From Arthrobacter sp. zg-Y820 (GTDB lineage: Bacteria > Actinomycetota > Actinomycetes > Actinomycetales > Micrococcaceae), in the NCBI RefSeq assembly GCF_030142155.1, contig NZ_CP126247.1, positions 1,736,001 through 1,800,000 of the forward strand: a DNA stretch of 64,000 nt, read 5' to 3'. The translations under genes and the position numbers were made by a program. Positions 44,641-52,789 of the stretch are shown here, one piece after another. How positions within the stretch are numbered: position 1 is the stretch's first letter; every line of letters starts with the position of its first letter. The notes below the pieces were generated by a model. That model saw only the letters and a program-made list of their open reading frames with translations. It was not told where the DNA came from and searched no databases.

Positions 44641-45012
44641 GGGGCCTCACAGCTGTCAGGGGACGACGACGCTAAAGTCCGGGTTCCGCTGCTTCTTCCC
44701 GGCGGCCCCTACCACCACAGGCTGGCGCACAGGGCAATCTCCGTCTAGGGGCAACGGTGTATACCGGGGTCAAAGGGGAGCGAATCGTTCCCGGGCCCGG
44801 GCGACTTTGGCGACTTTGGCGCCGGACAGACTCTGTCCAGCAATTGAAGCGCTCCGCGGCCAGGCGCAGCGGGAGATCCACGTTCCGTTTTGTACCTCGC
44901 TCCTCTGCGATGCCACGGCGGTTCATCACGCTCGTGAGAGGTGCGGTTGAGGGGCGGGACCGGTGCCAAGGTCCACAGGTAGGGTCGTGTTATCCAAAGA
45001 GAGGACCTGCCC
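44641..45012. other. Intergenic region, no gene supported
   Basis: 372 bp between the AI-2E gene and the photolyase. Overlapping frames occur on both strands without ribosome sites or family resemblance. A short direct repeat (gcgactttg twice, near 44808) is the only structure noticed. The photolyase promoter must lie at its right end. Confidence 0.45.
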
Positions 45013-46431
45013 GTGGTTTCCATCGCCTGGCTCCGCGACGACTTGCGCACAGCTGACAACCCTGCCCTCCTGGCCGCAGCGCAGGACGGCGGCGCGGTAG
45101 CCCTCTATGTTTTGGATGAGGAATCACCGGGCATCCGGCCGCTGGGTGCCGCCGCCAAATGGTGGCTGCATCACGCACTGAAGACCCTGCGGCATGATCT
45201 TGAGGCCCTGGGCATTCCGTTGGTCCTGTTGCGGGGGCCGGCAGTCGACGTCGTTCCTGCGTTCACGCAGGAGGTGGACGCGGAGCGGGTCTTCTGGAAT
45301 CGGCGCTACGGCGGGCCGGAGCGGGAGGTGGACACAGCGATCAAGGAGTGGGCTGCGGGCGCGGATGTGCAGGTGGAGAGCTTTCAGGCTTCGCTGCTGC
45401 ATGAACCCTGGACTGTGCGTACGGGCGGCGGCGGACCGTACCGCGTTTTCACTCCCTTCTGGCGAACGGTGTCCGCAATGGATTTCCGGGCGCCCTTTCC
45501 GGCTCCGGACAAGGGTGCTGCCCCGCCGGACGGCATCCCCGCCGGGGAGCACCTTCAGGACTGGAACCTGCTGCCGCTGAATCCGGACTGGGCCACCGGG
45601 TTGGCAGAAGCCTGGACCCCGGGCGAGGAAGCCGGCTTGTCCGCACTCAGCGACTTCCTGGCCGGCCCGGTGCAGAATTACGACGACGGTCGCGACCGCC
45701 CGGCGAAGCCCGGAACCAGCCGGCTCTCCCCGTACCTGCGGTGGGGGCATGTGAGTCCGTTCCAGGTGTGGCACGCGCTGTCCCGCGTCCGCGGGAACGG
45801 GCCCGGGCCGGATGTGTTCGGCACCGAAATTGGCTGGCGTGAGTTCTGCTGGCACCAGCTCTTTCACAACCCGGATCTGGCCACCAAGAACCTGCGGCCT
45901 GCCTTCGACGGTTTCCCCTGGGAACATCCAAAGGGCTCCGGACCGCAAACCCCGGCAATCCTGCGGGGGAGGGCGGGGCAAGCGCCGTCGGGATCCCGGC
46001 CTGATGGCCTGGACTCCCTCGATGCGTGGAAGGCCGGGCTGACAGGAATTCCGCTGGTCGACGCCGGCCAGCGGCAGCTTTGGAGCATTGGCTGGATGCA
46101 CAACCGGGTGCGGATGGTCGCCGCCAGCTTCCTAATCAAGAACCTGGGCATCCACTGGCGGGTGGGCGAGGAATGGTTCTGGGAGACCTTGGTGGACGCA
46201 GACCCCGCGAGCAATCCCGCCAACTGGCAATGGGTCGCGGGCTCCGGCGCGGACGCAGCACCGTTCTTCCGGATCTTCAATCCCCAGACACAGGCAAAGC
46301 GCTTTGATCCCAAAGGTGAGTACGTCGCCCACTGGGTGCCGGACGCACTGACTCCCGCCTATCCCGAGCCGCTCGTGGATCTGTTGGAGTCCCGCCGGCA
46401 CGCGCTTGAGGCGTACGAGAGTATTCGCTGA
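45013..46431 (+). CDS. Deoxyribodipyrimidine photolyase / cryptochrome
   Basis: 472 residues; light-driven repair of pyrimidine dimers. The N-terminal antenna-binding Rossmann domain begins IAWLRDDLRTADNPAL. The FAD-binding helical domain shows TSRLSPYLRWGHVSP, EIGWREFCWHQLFHNP, GIPLVDAGQRQLWSIGWMHN and NPANWQWVAGSGADAAPFFR. The conserved FAD and substrate residues are intact, so CPD-photolyase activity is likely. GTG start with GAGAGGACC upstream. No dedicated partner nearby. Confidence 0.93.
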   Translation: MVSIAWLRDDLRTADNPALLAAAQDGGAVALYVLDEESPGIRPLGAAAKWWLHHALKTLRHDLEALGIPLVLLRGPAVDVVPAFTQEVDAERVFWNRRYGGPEREVDTAIKEWAAGADVQVESFQASLLHEPWTVRTGGGGPYRVFTPFWRTVSAMDFRAPFPAPDKGAAPPDGIPAGEHLQDWNLLPLNPDWATGLAEAWTPGEEAGLSALSDFLAGPVQNYDDGRDRPAKPGTSRLSPYLRWGHVSPFQVWHALSRVRGNGPGPDVFGTEIGWREFCWHQLFHNPDLATKNLRPAFDGFPWEHPKGSGPQTPAILRGRAGQAPSGSRPDGLDSLDAWKAGLTGIPLVDAGQRQLWSIGWMHNRVRMVAASFLIKNLGIHWRVGEEWFWETLVDADPASNPANWQWVAGSGADAAPFFRIFNPQTQAKRFDPKGEYVAHWVPDALTPAYPEPLVDLLESRRHALEAYESIR

Positions 46432-46493
46432 GCTGCGCAGCGCGGCTCAGGCGAGGCACACGCTCGAAATACCCTTAGTGGGCCTGACAGGAA

Positions 46494-46865
46494 CGGTTCG
46501 ACAGCGGAGCAACCCGTGCCGAGCACGCCGACCTCCTCGACGACGCCGTGGGCGCATGGATCGCCCGGCACTCGCGGGAGGAGGTGATCGCCGCGTTCGA
46601 GGCTGCGGACGCCGCAGTGGCACCGATTTATGACCCGTCGGACATCGTTGCCGACCCGCAGTTCAATGCCCTCGGAACCATCCACCGCATTAAGGACGCA
46701 GACCTTGGCGACATGGCCATGCAGGGACCGCTGTTTCGGATGTCCAAGGACGAATCGACGATGGGTTCACCGGGCGGGCGCACGGTGCGGACACGGAGGC
46801 CGTGCTCACCGAGCTGGGGTACTCTCCCGACGAATTGGCGGCGTTGTACGACGAGGAAGCATCGG
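46494..46865 (+). pseudogene. 3' remnant of a CaiB/BaiF-type CoA-transferase gene
   Basis: It encodes RAEHADLLDDAVGAWIARHS, REEVIAAFEAADAAVAPIYD, PSDIVADPQFNALGTIHRIK, which is the C-terminal domain of type III CoA transferases. A frame break near 46785 moves the last ~30 residues (HGADTEAVLTELGYSPDELA) into another frame. The N-terminal two-thirds is absent. Its end overlaps the start of the next fragment, the natural gene order for CoA-transferase and CitE-like lyase genes. Confidence 0.75.
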
Positions 46866-47018
46866 ATGAGTCGGCCAATCGTCGTAGCACTCTACGCACC
46901 CGCTGACCGGCCCGAGCGCTTCGAAAAGGCGCTGCGGGCCGGGGCGGATGCGGTCATTGTTGATCTCGAAGACGCCATCACCGCATCGCCCCAGGCGGAT
47001 GCCCGTGCCGCGCTAGCT
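46866..47018 (+). pseudogene. 5' remnant of a CitE-like (HpcH/HpaI) lyase gene
   Basis: ATG 46866 encodes SRPIVVALYAPADRPERFEK, ALRAGADAVIVDLEDAITAS, the first ~50 residues of citrate-lyase-beta-like proteins (VDLEDA metal motif). It is joined in frame to the 3' end of a LanB-C-like gene, giving an open chimera that extends to 47264. Confidence 0.75.
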
Positions 47019-47264
47019 TCAGGGCCGGCAGTGGATATCTGGCGCAAGCTGTGGGCACCGGCCATCGATGACTATTTGTACCGGGCGGACAAGCAACGCC
47101 TCAGTCGCAGTGCGCAGCAGCTGGTTACGGGGGCCAGCCAGCTGGCACTCAACCGGCTGGGTTTTTCGTTCCGGGAACAGGCGGCCCTTGGACTATATGC
47201 GCGTGCCTGGAGTATGGATATTGAAGCGCAGTATTCCGGTGAGGAGCGCTCTCGCCCCCGCTAA
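47019..47264 (+). pseudogene. 3' remnant of a LanB-C-like gene
   Basis: The last ~80 codons of the family (GPAVDIWRKLWAPAIDDYLY to SMDIEAQYSGEERSRPR). It is in frame with the preceding CitE fragment, so a fusion protein could be made if transcribed. Followed by hairpin H4. Confidence 0.75.
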
Positions 47265-47280
47265 GTCATCCGAGTAAGAA

Positions 47281-47326
47281 ACGACGACGGCCCCTCCACT
47301 GCATGCCGAGGGCACGCCGTCGTCGT
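47281..47326. terminator. Hairpin H4 of a repeated family
   Basis: Arms ACGACGACGGC and GCCGTCGTCGT around a 24-base loop. It lies between the LanB-C remnant and the antisense OYE relic. Confidence 0.6.
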
Positions 47327-47333
47327 GCGTTTC

Positions 47334-47466
47334 CGGCCAAGAAATCGGGGCCAGCTCGGCGTAGTCCGTGTAGTCGGCGGCACCGTCGGTTTCCAGCACG
47401 CCCTGGATGTTGTGTTCCGGGGAGATGCGGATTGCGGTGTGTTCGGCGCCGATGGCCTCGCCACCG
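47334..47466 (-). pseudogene. Internally deleted relic of an Old Yellow Enzyme gene (third copy)
   Basis: It reads EAIGAEHTAIRISPEHNIQG, VLETD, then jumps to GAADYTDYAELAPIS with loss of the stop. In the intact copies about 100 codons lie between VLETD and GAAGYTDY. The 5' end is also lost near 47466. Confidence 0.8.
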
Positions 47467-47486
47467 TCGTCAACCAGAAAGGAGCG

Positions 47487-47573
47487 ATGCAGCGCGCGTC
47501 GCTGGTTCACAAACCCCATAGTCGCACTGCGTGCGCAGGAAAAGCCCCCTGGCACAAATGGGAAATTTCCTAA
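47487..47573 (+). CDS. Possible leader peptide (28 aa) before LanB-C-like gene 2
   Basis: MQRASLVHKPHSRTACAGKA and eight more residues. AAAGGAG lies only 2 nt before the ATG, which is tight. Counterpart of the frame at 37841. Offered as a candidate only. Confidence 0.2.
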   Translation: MQRASLVHKPHSRTACAGKAPWHKWEIS

Positions 47574-47671
47574 GGCCCGTATGGACATTCCACACATTTT
47601 GGCAACACACTGTTGGCAACTCACCTACCGAAGTCAAGACGATCAGTTTTGGGGATTATAGGAGCCACGTC

Positions 47672-48661
47672 ATGCAATCGACCACTGTTCATCGAGGAGC
47701 AGCTACCCGTCCTGTGCAGCAACACGCCAGCACAACTACCTTGTGGTCCATCCTGACTATTGAGCCGGAGCGTAAGGATGTCGGCGACGACATTATCCGC
47801 CATATTGTTGCCCCTTTGTCTTCCCAAGTGCCGGCCGGGGAGGGATACCGGTTTCGGTTGTCACGCACGCTGGAATCCGACCATCAGGCTGTGCTCCTGC
47901 ATTTGCTTGCCACCGACGACGTCGCTCAGCGCCTATGGAAGTTTGCGGACGCGCTGGCGATCGAAAACGTTGCCACGCTGGGTACCGTGAAGACCTTCCA
48001 CTCGCCGGGGGTCGTTTATCCGCCACGGCCGGGCGAACCGGTACCCGGGGTGGTGGAAGCGGGACTTGCACGGTTCGGTGGGCCAAAGGGCTTGGACCTG
48101 GCAGCGGAGATTGCTGAGGTGTCCTCGGATCTGGCTTTGTGGGCGGTCAACCGCTTTCCCAGCCTCAACATACGCTCGATGCTGGCTGCCCTAATTCTCT
48201 TCGACACCGGCCACGCCATGATGCGGGGCCCCCGGTCCGCGGTTTGGCCCGACCGCAGAACCACTAGCTGGGACTACTACTGGAACGCTCATCTCCACGC
48301 CTGTACAGCTTCTTTTGGTCCGCACGCTGCGCAGGCGCGCAGTGCAATGAGGGCCCGGAATGCACCACGGATTGTGCCCGCACACAGGATGATGGCCGCC
48401 CTTGCCTCGGAGCCGGCGGTGGATATCTGGCGGAAGCGCTGGGCGAGGGCCATCGATGAGTATTTGTACCGGGCGGACAAACAACGCGTCAGTCGCAGTG
48501 CGCTGCAGCTGGCCATGGGGGCCAGCCAGATGGCACTCAACGGGCTGGGCTTTTCGTTGAGGGAGCAGGCGGCCCTTGGCCTTTACGCGTCTGCCTGGAG
48601 TAAGGATATAGAAGCGCAGTATTCCGGTGAGGGGCGCTCGTCGCGGCTGGCAAAGCACTAA
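47672..48661 (+). CDS. Stand-alone lantibiotic-dehydratase C-terminal (SpaB_C)-like protein, copy 2
   Basis: 329 residues, about 80% identical by eye to the protein at 38012. The same core elements are present (LWSILTIEPERKDVGDDIIR, VYPPRPGEPVPGVVEAGLAR, RFGGPKGLDLAAEIAEVSSD, HAMMRGPRSAVWPDRRTTSW) and the same C-terminal helices. GGAGCC lies 5 nt before ATG. The leader of about 165 bp is conserved with copy 1. The stop is followed by hairpin H5, and the stop-plus-hairpin block is nearly identical to that after the dead copy at 20636. Two intact copies suggest selection for the product. Confidence 0.65.
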   Translation: MQSTTVHRGAATRPVQQHASTTTLWSILTIEPERKDVGDDIIRHIVAPLSSQVPAGEGYRFRLSRTLESDHQAVLLHLLATDDVAQRLWKFADALAIENVATLGTVKTFHSPGVVYPPRPGEPVPGVVEAGLARFGGPKGLDLAAEIAEVSSDLALWAVNRFPSLNIRSMLAALILFDTGHAMMRGPRSAVWPDRRTTSWDYYWNAHLHACTASFGPHAAQARSAMRARNAPRIVPAHRMMAALASEPAVDIWRKRWARAIDEYLYRADKQRVSRSALQLAMGASQMALNGLGFSLREQAALGLYASAWSKDIEAQYSGEGRSSRLAKH

Positions 48662-48675
48662 GACAGAAACACGAA

Positions 48676-48722
48676 ACGACGGCAGGCCTCCCGCACTAGG
48701 CGGAAAACCTGCCGCCGTCGTA
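48676..48722. terminator. Hairpin H5 of a repeated family
   Basis: Arms ACGACGGCAGG and CCTGCCGCCGTCGT with inner CCCGC/GCGG, 15 bp after LanB-C-like gene 2. Differs from H2 by a few bases only. Confidence 0.7.
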
Positions 48723-48732
48723 CGTTCAGGAG

Positions 48733-48882
48733 AGAACCACCTGGCCGCCGATCGCGGCGCCCGCTGCTGACCGGACGGCTGCTGCGCCGGCTTGCCCTGG
48801 TCTGGGCCGGCGAGTCAGTGCTGTACCTGCCGGTTGGTTTCATCACCGATCTTCACGCCGGTGGGCCAGGACAGTTCCTGGG
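48733..48882 (+). pseudogene. Internal remnant of the ABC permease gene
   Basis: It encodes LLTGRLLRRLALVWAGESVL, YLPVGFITDLHAGGPGQFLG, matching residues ~135-175 of the permease at 35606 (LVTGRLLRRLGLVWAGAFML, YLPVGFITDLQASVPGQFLA). Sharp ends on both sides. Confidence 0.8.
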
Positions 48883-48886
48883 CGCT

Positions 48887-48985
48887 GAAGCCGATGCGGC
48901 TATAGAGCTGGGGGTAGCGGGCGAGTCGCTTTTCGATGCCGGGCATTCGGGTCTGCCCGTCGATCCGTAGCCTGTGCGGACGAGC
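48887..48985 (-). pseudogene. Remnant of a transposition-type AAA ATPase (TniB/IstB-like)
   Basis: It encodes RIDGQTRMPGIEKRLARYPQ, LYSRIGF. The R(L)ARYPQLYSRIGF string is, from memory, characteristic of the ATPase partner of some actinobacterial insertion elements. It joins the permease scrap on the other strand. A C-terminal piece of the same kind of protein is at 52790-52995. The remaining DNA up to 49168 has no gene I can support. Confidence 0.4.
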
Positions 48986-49168
48986 TGGGTGTCGAGCAGA
49001 AGGCCAACATGTCCTGCGGGCAGGACCAATTCATCCCGTGCCGGCAGACCGGGTGGATGGGAACTGCTGAAGAACCCGGGACAACAGGGCATGGGTAGGG
49101 GCGCATTCCTTCGAGGTACTCGGACTCCTCCTGGATAAGGTTGCAGGCGCACAACGCAGACATCTTCC

Positions 49169-49834
49169 TTATTCTGCGTCGTGAAATTCCATCGGTACCG
49201 CATCGGGATCGCCGTCTGGAGCTAGAAAAACGTGCATATGGCCGCCCCCAGAATCTATGGTCAGAGTATCCAATTGGGCCGCTCCAGCCTGCCAAAGACG
49301 AACTGCAGCGTCGCGTCGCTCAGCAACACTGTCAAGCAAAAGGTTCCGATCCTCGGCAGGGCTTGATGAGAGTCGGTTGTAGTCCTGGACCGCCGTTAGA
49401 AGTAACTGGGCCGCACCGACGAAGGCTTCCTGCGCAACCGACTGATCGCTCGTTCCCTCTTCAACAGTCTCGAAAGCCGTCGCCGCAACACTGAGGTCGC
49501 GCATCCATGCGTCGACATCACTTGTATCAGCAAACGGGGGGCTATCTGCTTGCTCCACGGGTACTGCAGTTGCTAGCCCCTCCAAAGTGCGTGCCATGCG
49601 TCCGTGTGCCGTTTCTGCTGCCATTCCAAGGTCTTTGGTGATCTCAGCCTTTTCAAGAGCCTGCCCTTTAGAAAGCTCTTTGGCGATAGCTTCGACTGAC
49701 CCGGGGGCGGGCGCGATCTCAGCAGTCGTTGCTCGCATACTCATGGATGCGGCGACCGCTCCTACAAAGATGACTGCAATGGTTATTAGAACAATCACCC
49801 ATGTAAGAGAAAACCTGCGCGTCTCGCGGTTCAA
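49169..49834 (-). CDS. Hypothetical exported or membrane-anchored protein
   Basis: 221 residues from a TTG start. One N-terminal hydrophobic span (~8-32) is followed by a helical extracytoplasmic domain (~45-200) rich in Ala/Glu/Asp and a C-terminal HMHVFLAPDGDPDAVP segment. Clearly lower in GC than most of the window, like the ThuA gene beside it. No family recognised. Confidence 0.6.
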   Translation of the reverse strand: MNRETRRFSLTWVIVLITIAVIFVGAVAASMSMRATTAEIAPAPGSVEAIAKELSKGQALEKAEITKDLGMAAETAHGRMARTLEGLATAVPVEQADSPPFADTSDVDAWMRDLSVAATAFETVEEGTSDQSVAQEAFVGAAQLLLTAVQDYNRLSSSPAEDRNLLLDSVAERRDAAVRLWQAGAAQLDTLTIDSGGGHMHVFLAPDGDPDAVPMEFHDAE

Positions 49835-49937
49835 AAGATGAAGCCACCTTTGTGGAGGAAAGTGTTTTGGAGCTAGGCGATTTTCTCACGATACACGGCT
49901 TATACATCGCGAATGTGTGCAGTAGTTTCCGTAAGGC

Positions 49938-49981
49938 CCTGCCGTACTACGTCCCGCGGTGGCAATACGTAGTACGGCAGG
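49938..49981 (-). terminator. Hairpin H6, strong perfect stem
   Basis: CCTGCCGTACTACGT and ACGTAGTACGGCAGG, a 15-bp perfect stem around a loop containing CCCGCGG. It lies 10 bp after the ThuA-domain gene's stop codon and shares the CCTGCCGT/ACGGCAGG ends with H2 and H5. Confidence 0.8.
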
Positions 49982-49990
49982 CTCTTGCAG

Positions 49991-51133
49991 CTAGTTGTGC
50001 TCTTCTTGCCAAATCTGTAAGTCACGAACTTTCTCAGTCAGCAGAACCTGCACCTGAGATCCACGGCCGACGTGAGCCTTAACCTGAGCCGCGGCTGCAT
50101 TGAGCTTATCTGCCGAATCAGCGTGCCGACCAGCCTCCGCTAGGTCCTTTGCCTTATCCAATTGTTTGGTCACCTGTGCCGCCGCTTTCGCAGAGACCGC
50201 TCCTTCGGCAACCAGGTCACCAATCAATGATTCGACTTCGTGCCACGTGACGCAGTCGCCACCTCCACTGACTGCGCCAGCGGACCAGGAGATACCCCCT
50301 AGAAGGTGCTGCAGGAAGGCAGGGTCTGTGTACGATGCTTCGGTGTGTCCTCCGCCGGTGTACCACGAACGAGATGACTCGAAGTTATGGCACCAAGCTA
50401 TCGGATGATCGGAACCCATCGCACCACGACGAGCGTTGTAGGTTGTCTCGTCGAGATTTATGAGAACACGAACAGCGTCGCGCGGACTCTGATTGAAGTT
50501 GTACCACTCATCAAAACGCGTCCATGTTTCTGGGAGATGCTCTGTTGAAGGATGGGTCCGGTCCTCAACCAGCTGAGAAGCAGTCTGCTGCTCTGGATGG
50601 CTGATGAATCGAGCACCGCCGCCGGTCAACTGGCTATACCACGGGACAGTGTGCATAGAATCTGTCGCCGCGTGAACACCCGCAAAACCACCACCGGAAC
50701 GGATATATCCCTGAAAAGCGGCCAACTCAGTTTCATTTAGAAGCGTCGGCGTTGCAGGGTCGAGGGAATTGGTTCCATCAACCGTGGAGACAAAGACAAT
50801 GGTTTCGTATTTGGCAAGATCAGAGGAGGTCGTGAAGGGTGTGCTGGGTAGGGTCCGGTCGGGCTGTCCCTGATTACCCGGTGACGTTGCAGGATCCCAC
50901 ACGTCAACACTGAACCCATTGGCGTTACCAAGTGCCATGATGGCGGTAGTGGCTTCATCAATACTGCTGTGACGAAAGCCCGTCGTTTTTCCTACGACGA
51001 GCACATCGTAAGGTTCCGCCATTCCAATCTGATCGGAACCGGCTTCAGCTTGAGCGGGAGTCATTGCTAACACGGGCACGACAAGCGCTACCCCACATGC
51101 TCCGAGGGCTGCCTGACTGATAAATCGCTTCAT
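49991..51133 (-). CDS. Secreted ThuA-domain protein with C-terminal helical domain
   Basis: 380 residues. The signal peptide ends near PAQAEA (~30). The ThuA/GATase-like fold covers ~42-275: DVLVVGKTTGFRHSSIDEAT, a KYETIVFVST strand, GGGFAGVHAATDS, and WCHNFESSRSWYTGGGHTEA. The remaining ~90 residues are two or three charged helices (VESLIGDLVAEGAVSAKAAA, QVTKQLDKAKDLAEAGRHAD) like FIMAH-type domains. ThuA domains occur in sugar-utilisation loci and in secreted glycan-related proteins. Reduced GC suggests transfer. Terminated by hairpin H6. Confidence 0.85.
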   Translation of the reverse strand: MKRFISQAALGACGVALVVPVLAMTPAQAEAGSDQIGMAEPYDVLVVGKTTGFRHSSIDEATTAIMALGNANGFSVDVWDPATSPGNQGQPDRTLPSTPFTTSSDLAKYETIVFVSTVDGTNSLDPATPTLLNETELAAFQGYIRSGGGFAGVHAATDSMHTVPWYSQLTGGGARFISHPEQQTASQLVEDRTHPSTEHLPETWTRFDEWYNFNQSPRDAVRVLINLDETTYNARRGAMGSDHPIAWCHNFESSRSWYTGGGHTEASYTDPAFLQHLLGGISWSAGAVSGGGDCVTWHEVESLIGDLVAEGAVSAKAAAQVTKQLDKAKDLAEAGRHADSADKLNAAAAQVKAHVGRGSQVQVLLTEKVRDLQIWQEEHN

Positions 51134-51432
51134 TGCGCTCCTTAGTCATTCAATCGACAATGCCTCTGGATCGGCGATTACCGAACTGGACACACGATCT
51201 GAAGCCGTCGAAGCAGCACCTAGCGCACCTCACGAGGAATAAGCGCTGGTCGACAACATATTCAGGTTAGCTTCTAACCTGCTGAAAGGTCTAGGTAAAA
51301 GTGATCTTTAAATTTTCCCAGACCAGAGCGATCGTATGACTTTCATGTCGGGGGCAGCACTCACTAGCGAGATGTCTTTTCAGACGATCTCGCCGTTTGG
51401 TTGAATAGGCCCGGCCAACAGCATTCCAGCGC
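51134..51432. other. Intergenic region with a perfect 8-bp dyad
   Basis: 299 bp, AT-rich. CAGGTTAG-ctt-CTAACCTG at 51263-51281 is a perfect inverted repeat, 130 bp upstream of the ThuA gene, and could be an operator. Nothing coding seen. Confidence 0.5.
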
Positions 51433-52320
51433 TCAGGCTTCCTGGCTGAAGGCGGCATCGAACGAGGTGTCCGATGGCGCGAAGCCGAAGCGTTTCAGGA
51501 ACGCCAGGGCCTCGGGCGCCCCTTGCAGGCGGTCCATTCCGGCGTCCTCCCACTCCACCGAGATGGGACCGGTGTAGCCGATGGCCGTCAGCGCCCGGAA
51601 GTTGTCCTCCCAGGGAAAGTCGCCGCGGCCCGTCGAGACGAAGTCCCACCCCCGGCGCGGATCCCCCCAGGGCAGGTGCGAGGACATGATGCCGTTGCGG
51701 CCGCCGCCCATCCGCATCTTCGTGTCCTTGCAATCCACGTGGTAGATCCGGTCCTCGAAGTCGGAGATGAACGCCACCGGGTCTATCTGCTGCCACATGA
51801 AGTGGCTCGGATCCCAGTTGAGACCAAAGGCCGGGCGGTATCCGATCGCCTCGAGGGTGCGCTGCGTGGACCAGTAGTCGTAGGCGATCTCGGAGGGGTG
51901 GACCTCGTGGGCGAAGCGCACTCCGCACTCGTCGAAGACGTCGAGGATGGGGTTCCAGCGATCCGCGAAGTCCTGGTATCCGGCGTCGATCGCGGAAGCG
52001 GGCACCGGGGGGAACATGGCCACGTACTGCCAGATGGAGGAGCCCGTGAAACCGACCACGGTGTCCACGCCGAGTTTCTTTGCGAGCCGCGCGGTCAGCT
52101 TCATCTCCTCCGCTGCGCGCTGCCGGACTCCCTCGGGGTCGCCGTCGCCCCACACCTTCGGCCCCACGATGGCCTGGTGCCGGAAGTCGATCGGGTTGTC
52201 GCAGACGGCCTGGCCCTTGAGGTGGTTAGAGATGGCCCAGACCTTCAGGCCGTGCGCTCGAGGATCGAAGGAGGGAGTCGGCTGGCGGTTCTCCGAGACG
52301 GCCTCGACGAAGTCCTTCAC
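51433..52320 (-). pseudogene. Sugar-phosphate isomerase/epimerase, N-terminally truncated and fused to a Gfo/Idh/MocA tail
   Basis: From residue ~23 on, the frame is a xylose-isomerase-like TIM-barrel protein: HGLKVWAISNHLKGQAVCDN, VVGFTGSSIWQYVAMFPPVP, FAHEVHPSEIAYDYW, and the metal-site segments in YHVDCKDTK and GPISVEWEDAGMD. The first ~60 residues of the normal barrel are missing. They are replaced by KDFVEAVSENRQPTPSFD, which looks like the end of a Gfo/Idh/MocA oxidoreductase. An in-frame deletion joined two genes of one sugar/inositol cluster. The product would lack the first beta-alpha units and is unlikely to be active. Confidence 0.7.
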
Positions 52321-52321
52321 C

Positions 52322-52476
52322 TGGTGATGATCTGCTGCTCTGGGCCGTCTATGAGCGCGACACCGACGGGCAGATAAGCGCGCACATTACCGGCATCGAA
52401 CTTGAGGATCTCAGTTCCAACACCCCCGAACTCCGGGCCGCCCTATCCCTGCTGGGACTCTCCTGCCGGGAACGGA
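52322..52476 (+). pseudogene. 3' remnant of a RES-type gene, inverted relative to its middle part
   Basis: It encodes GDDLLLWAVYERDTDGQISA, HITGIELEDLSSNTPELRAA, LSLLGLSC. It continues the protein whose preceding part (ending DGIQFRSR) lies on the opposite strand at 52480-52735. The RES family assignment is from memory and uncertain. Confidence 0.5.
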
Positions 52477-52479
52477 ACT

Positions 52480-52735
52480 GGATTCCGTCGCAGAAATCCG
52501 AGCCGTCAGGATTTTTCCGGGTCCACAGGAACTGTGACTCCTGGGTGAGCAGCCGGTTTTCCGCGTTCTTCAGCGCAGCGGCGTCGAAGTCCTTCAGGTT
52601 GTAGGCCAGAGCTTTGCCCTTGAACAGCGGATGCAGGGCCGCTACCGTCTCGGCGGCCGTGATATCAACATAGCGGCCCGTCAGACGAGCTGTGCCGGCG
52701 ACCCGGCTCACCAGCCACTGGTCAATGTCCAGTTC
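52480..52735 (-). pseudogene. Internal remnant of a RES-type gene
   Basis: It encodes ARLTGRYVDITAAETVAALH, PLFKGKALAYNLKDFDAAAL, LLTQESQFLW, DGIQFRSR. It meets the C-terminal fragment of the same protein head to head at ~52478, which implies a local inversion within the gene. The open frame continues to 52987, but there it is antisense to the ATPase remnant. Confidence 0.5.
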
Positions 52736-52789
52736 CCCGGGACGTGCGCTGGGGAACTGCTCCGCATCATCGTCATCCTCAACGATGTC

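Noticed and set aside
44641..45012. Small genes in the gap before the photolyase
   Set aside because: Overlapping frames on both strands lack ribosome sites, family motifs and plausible composition.
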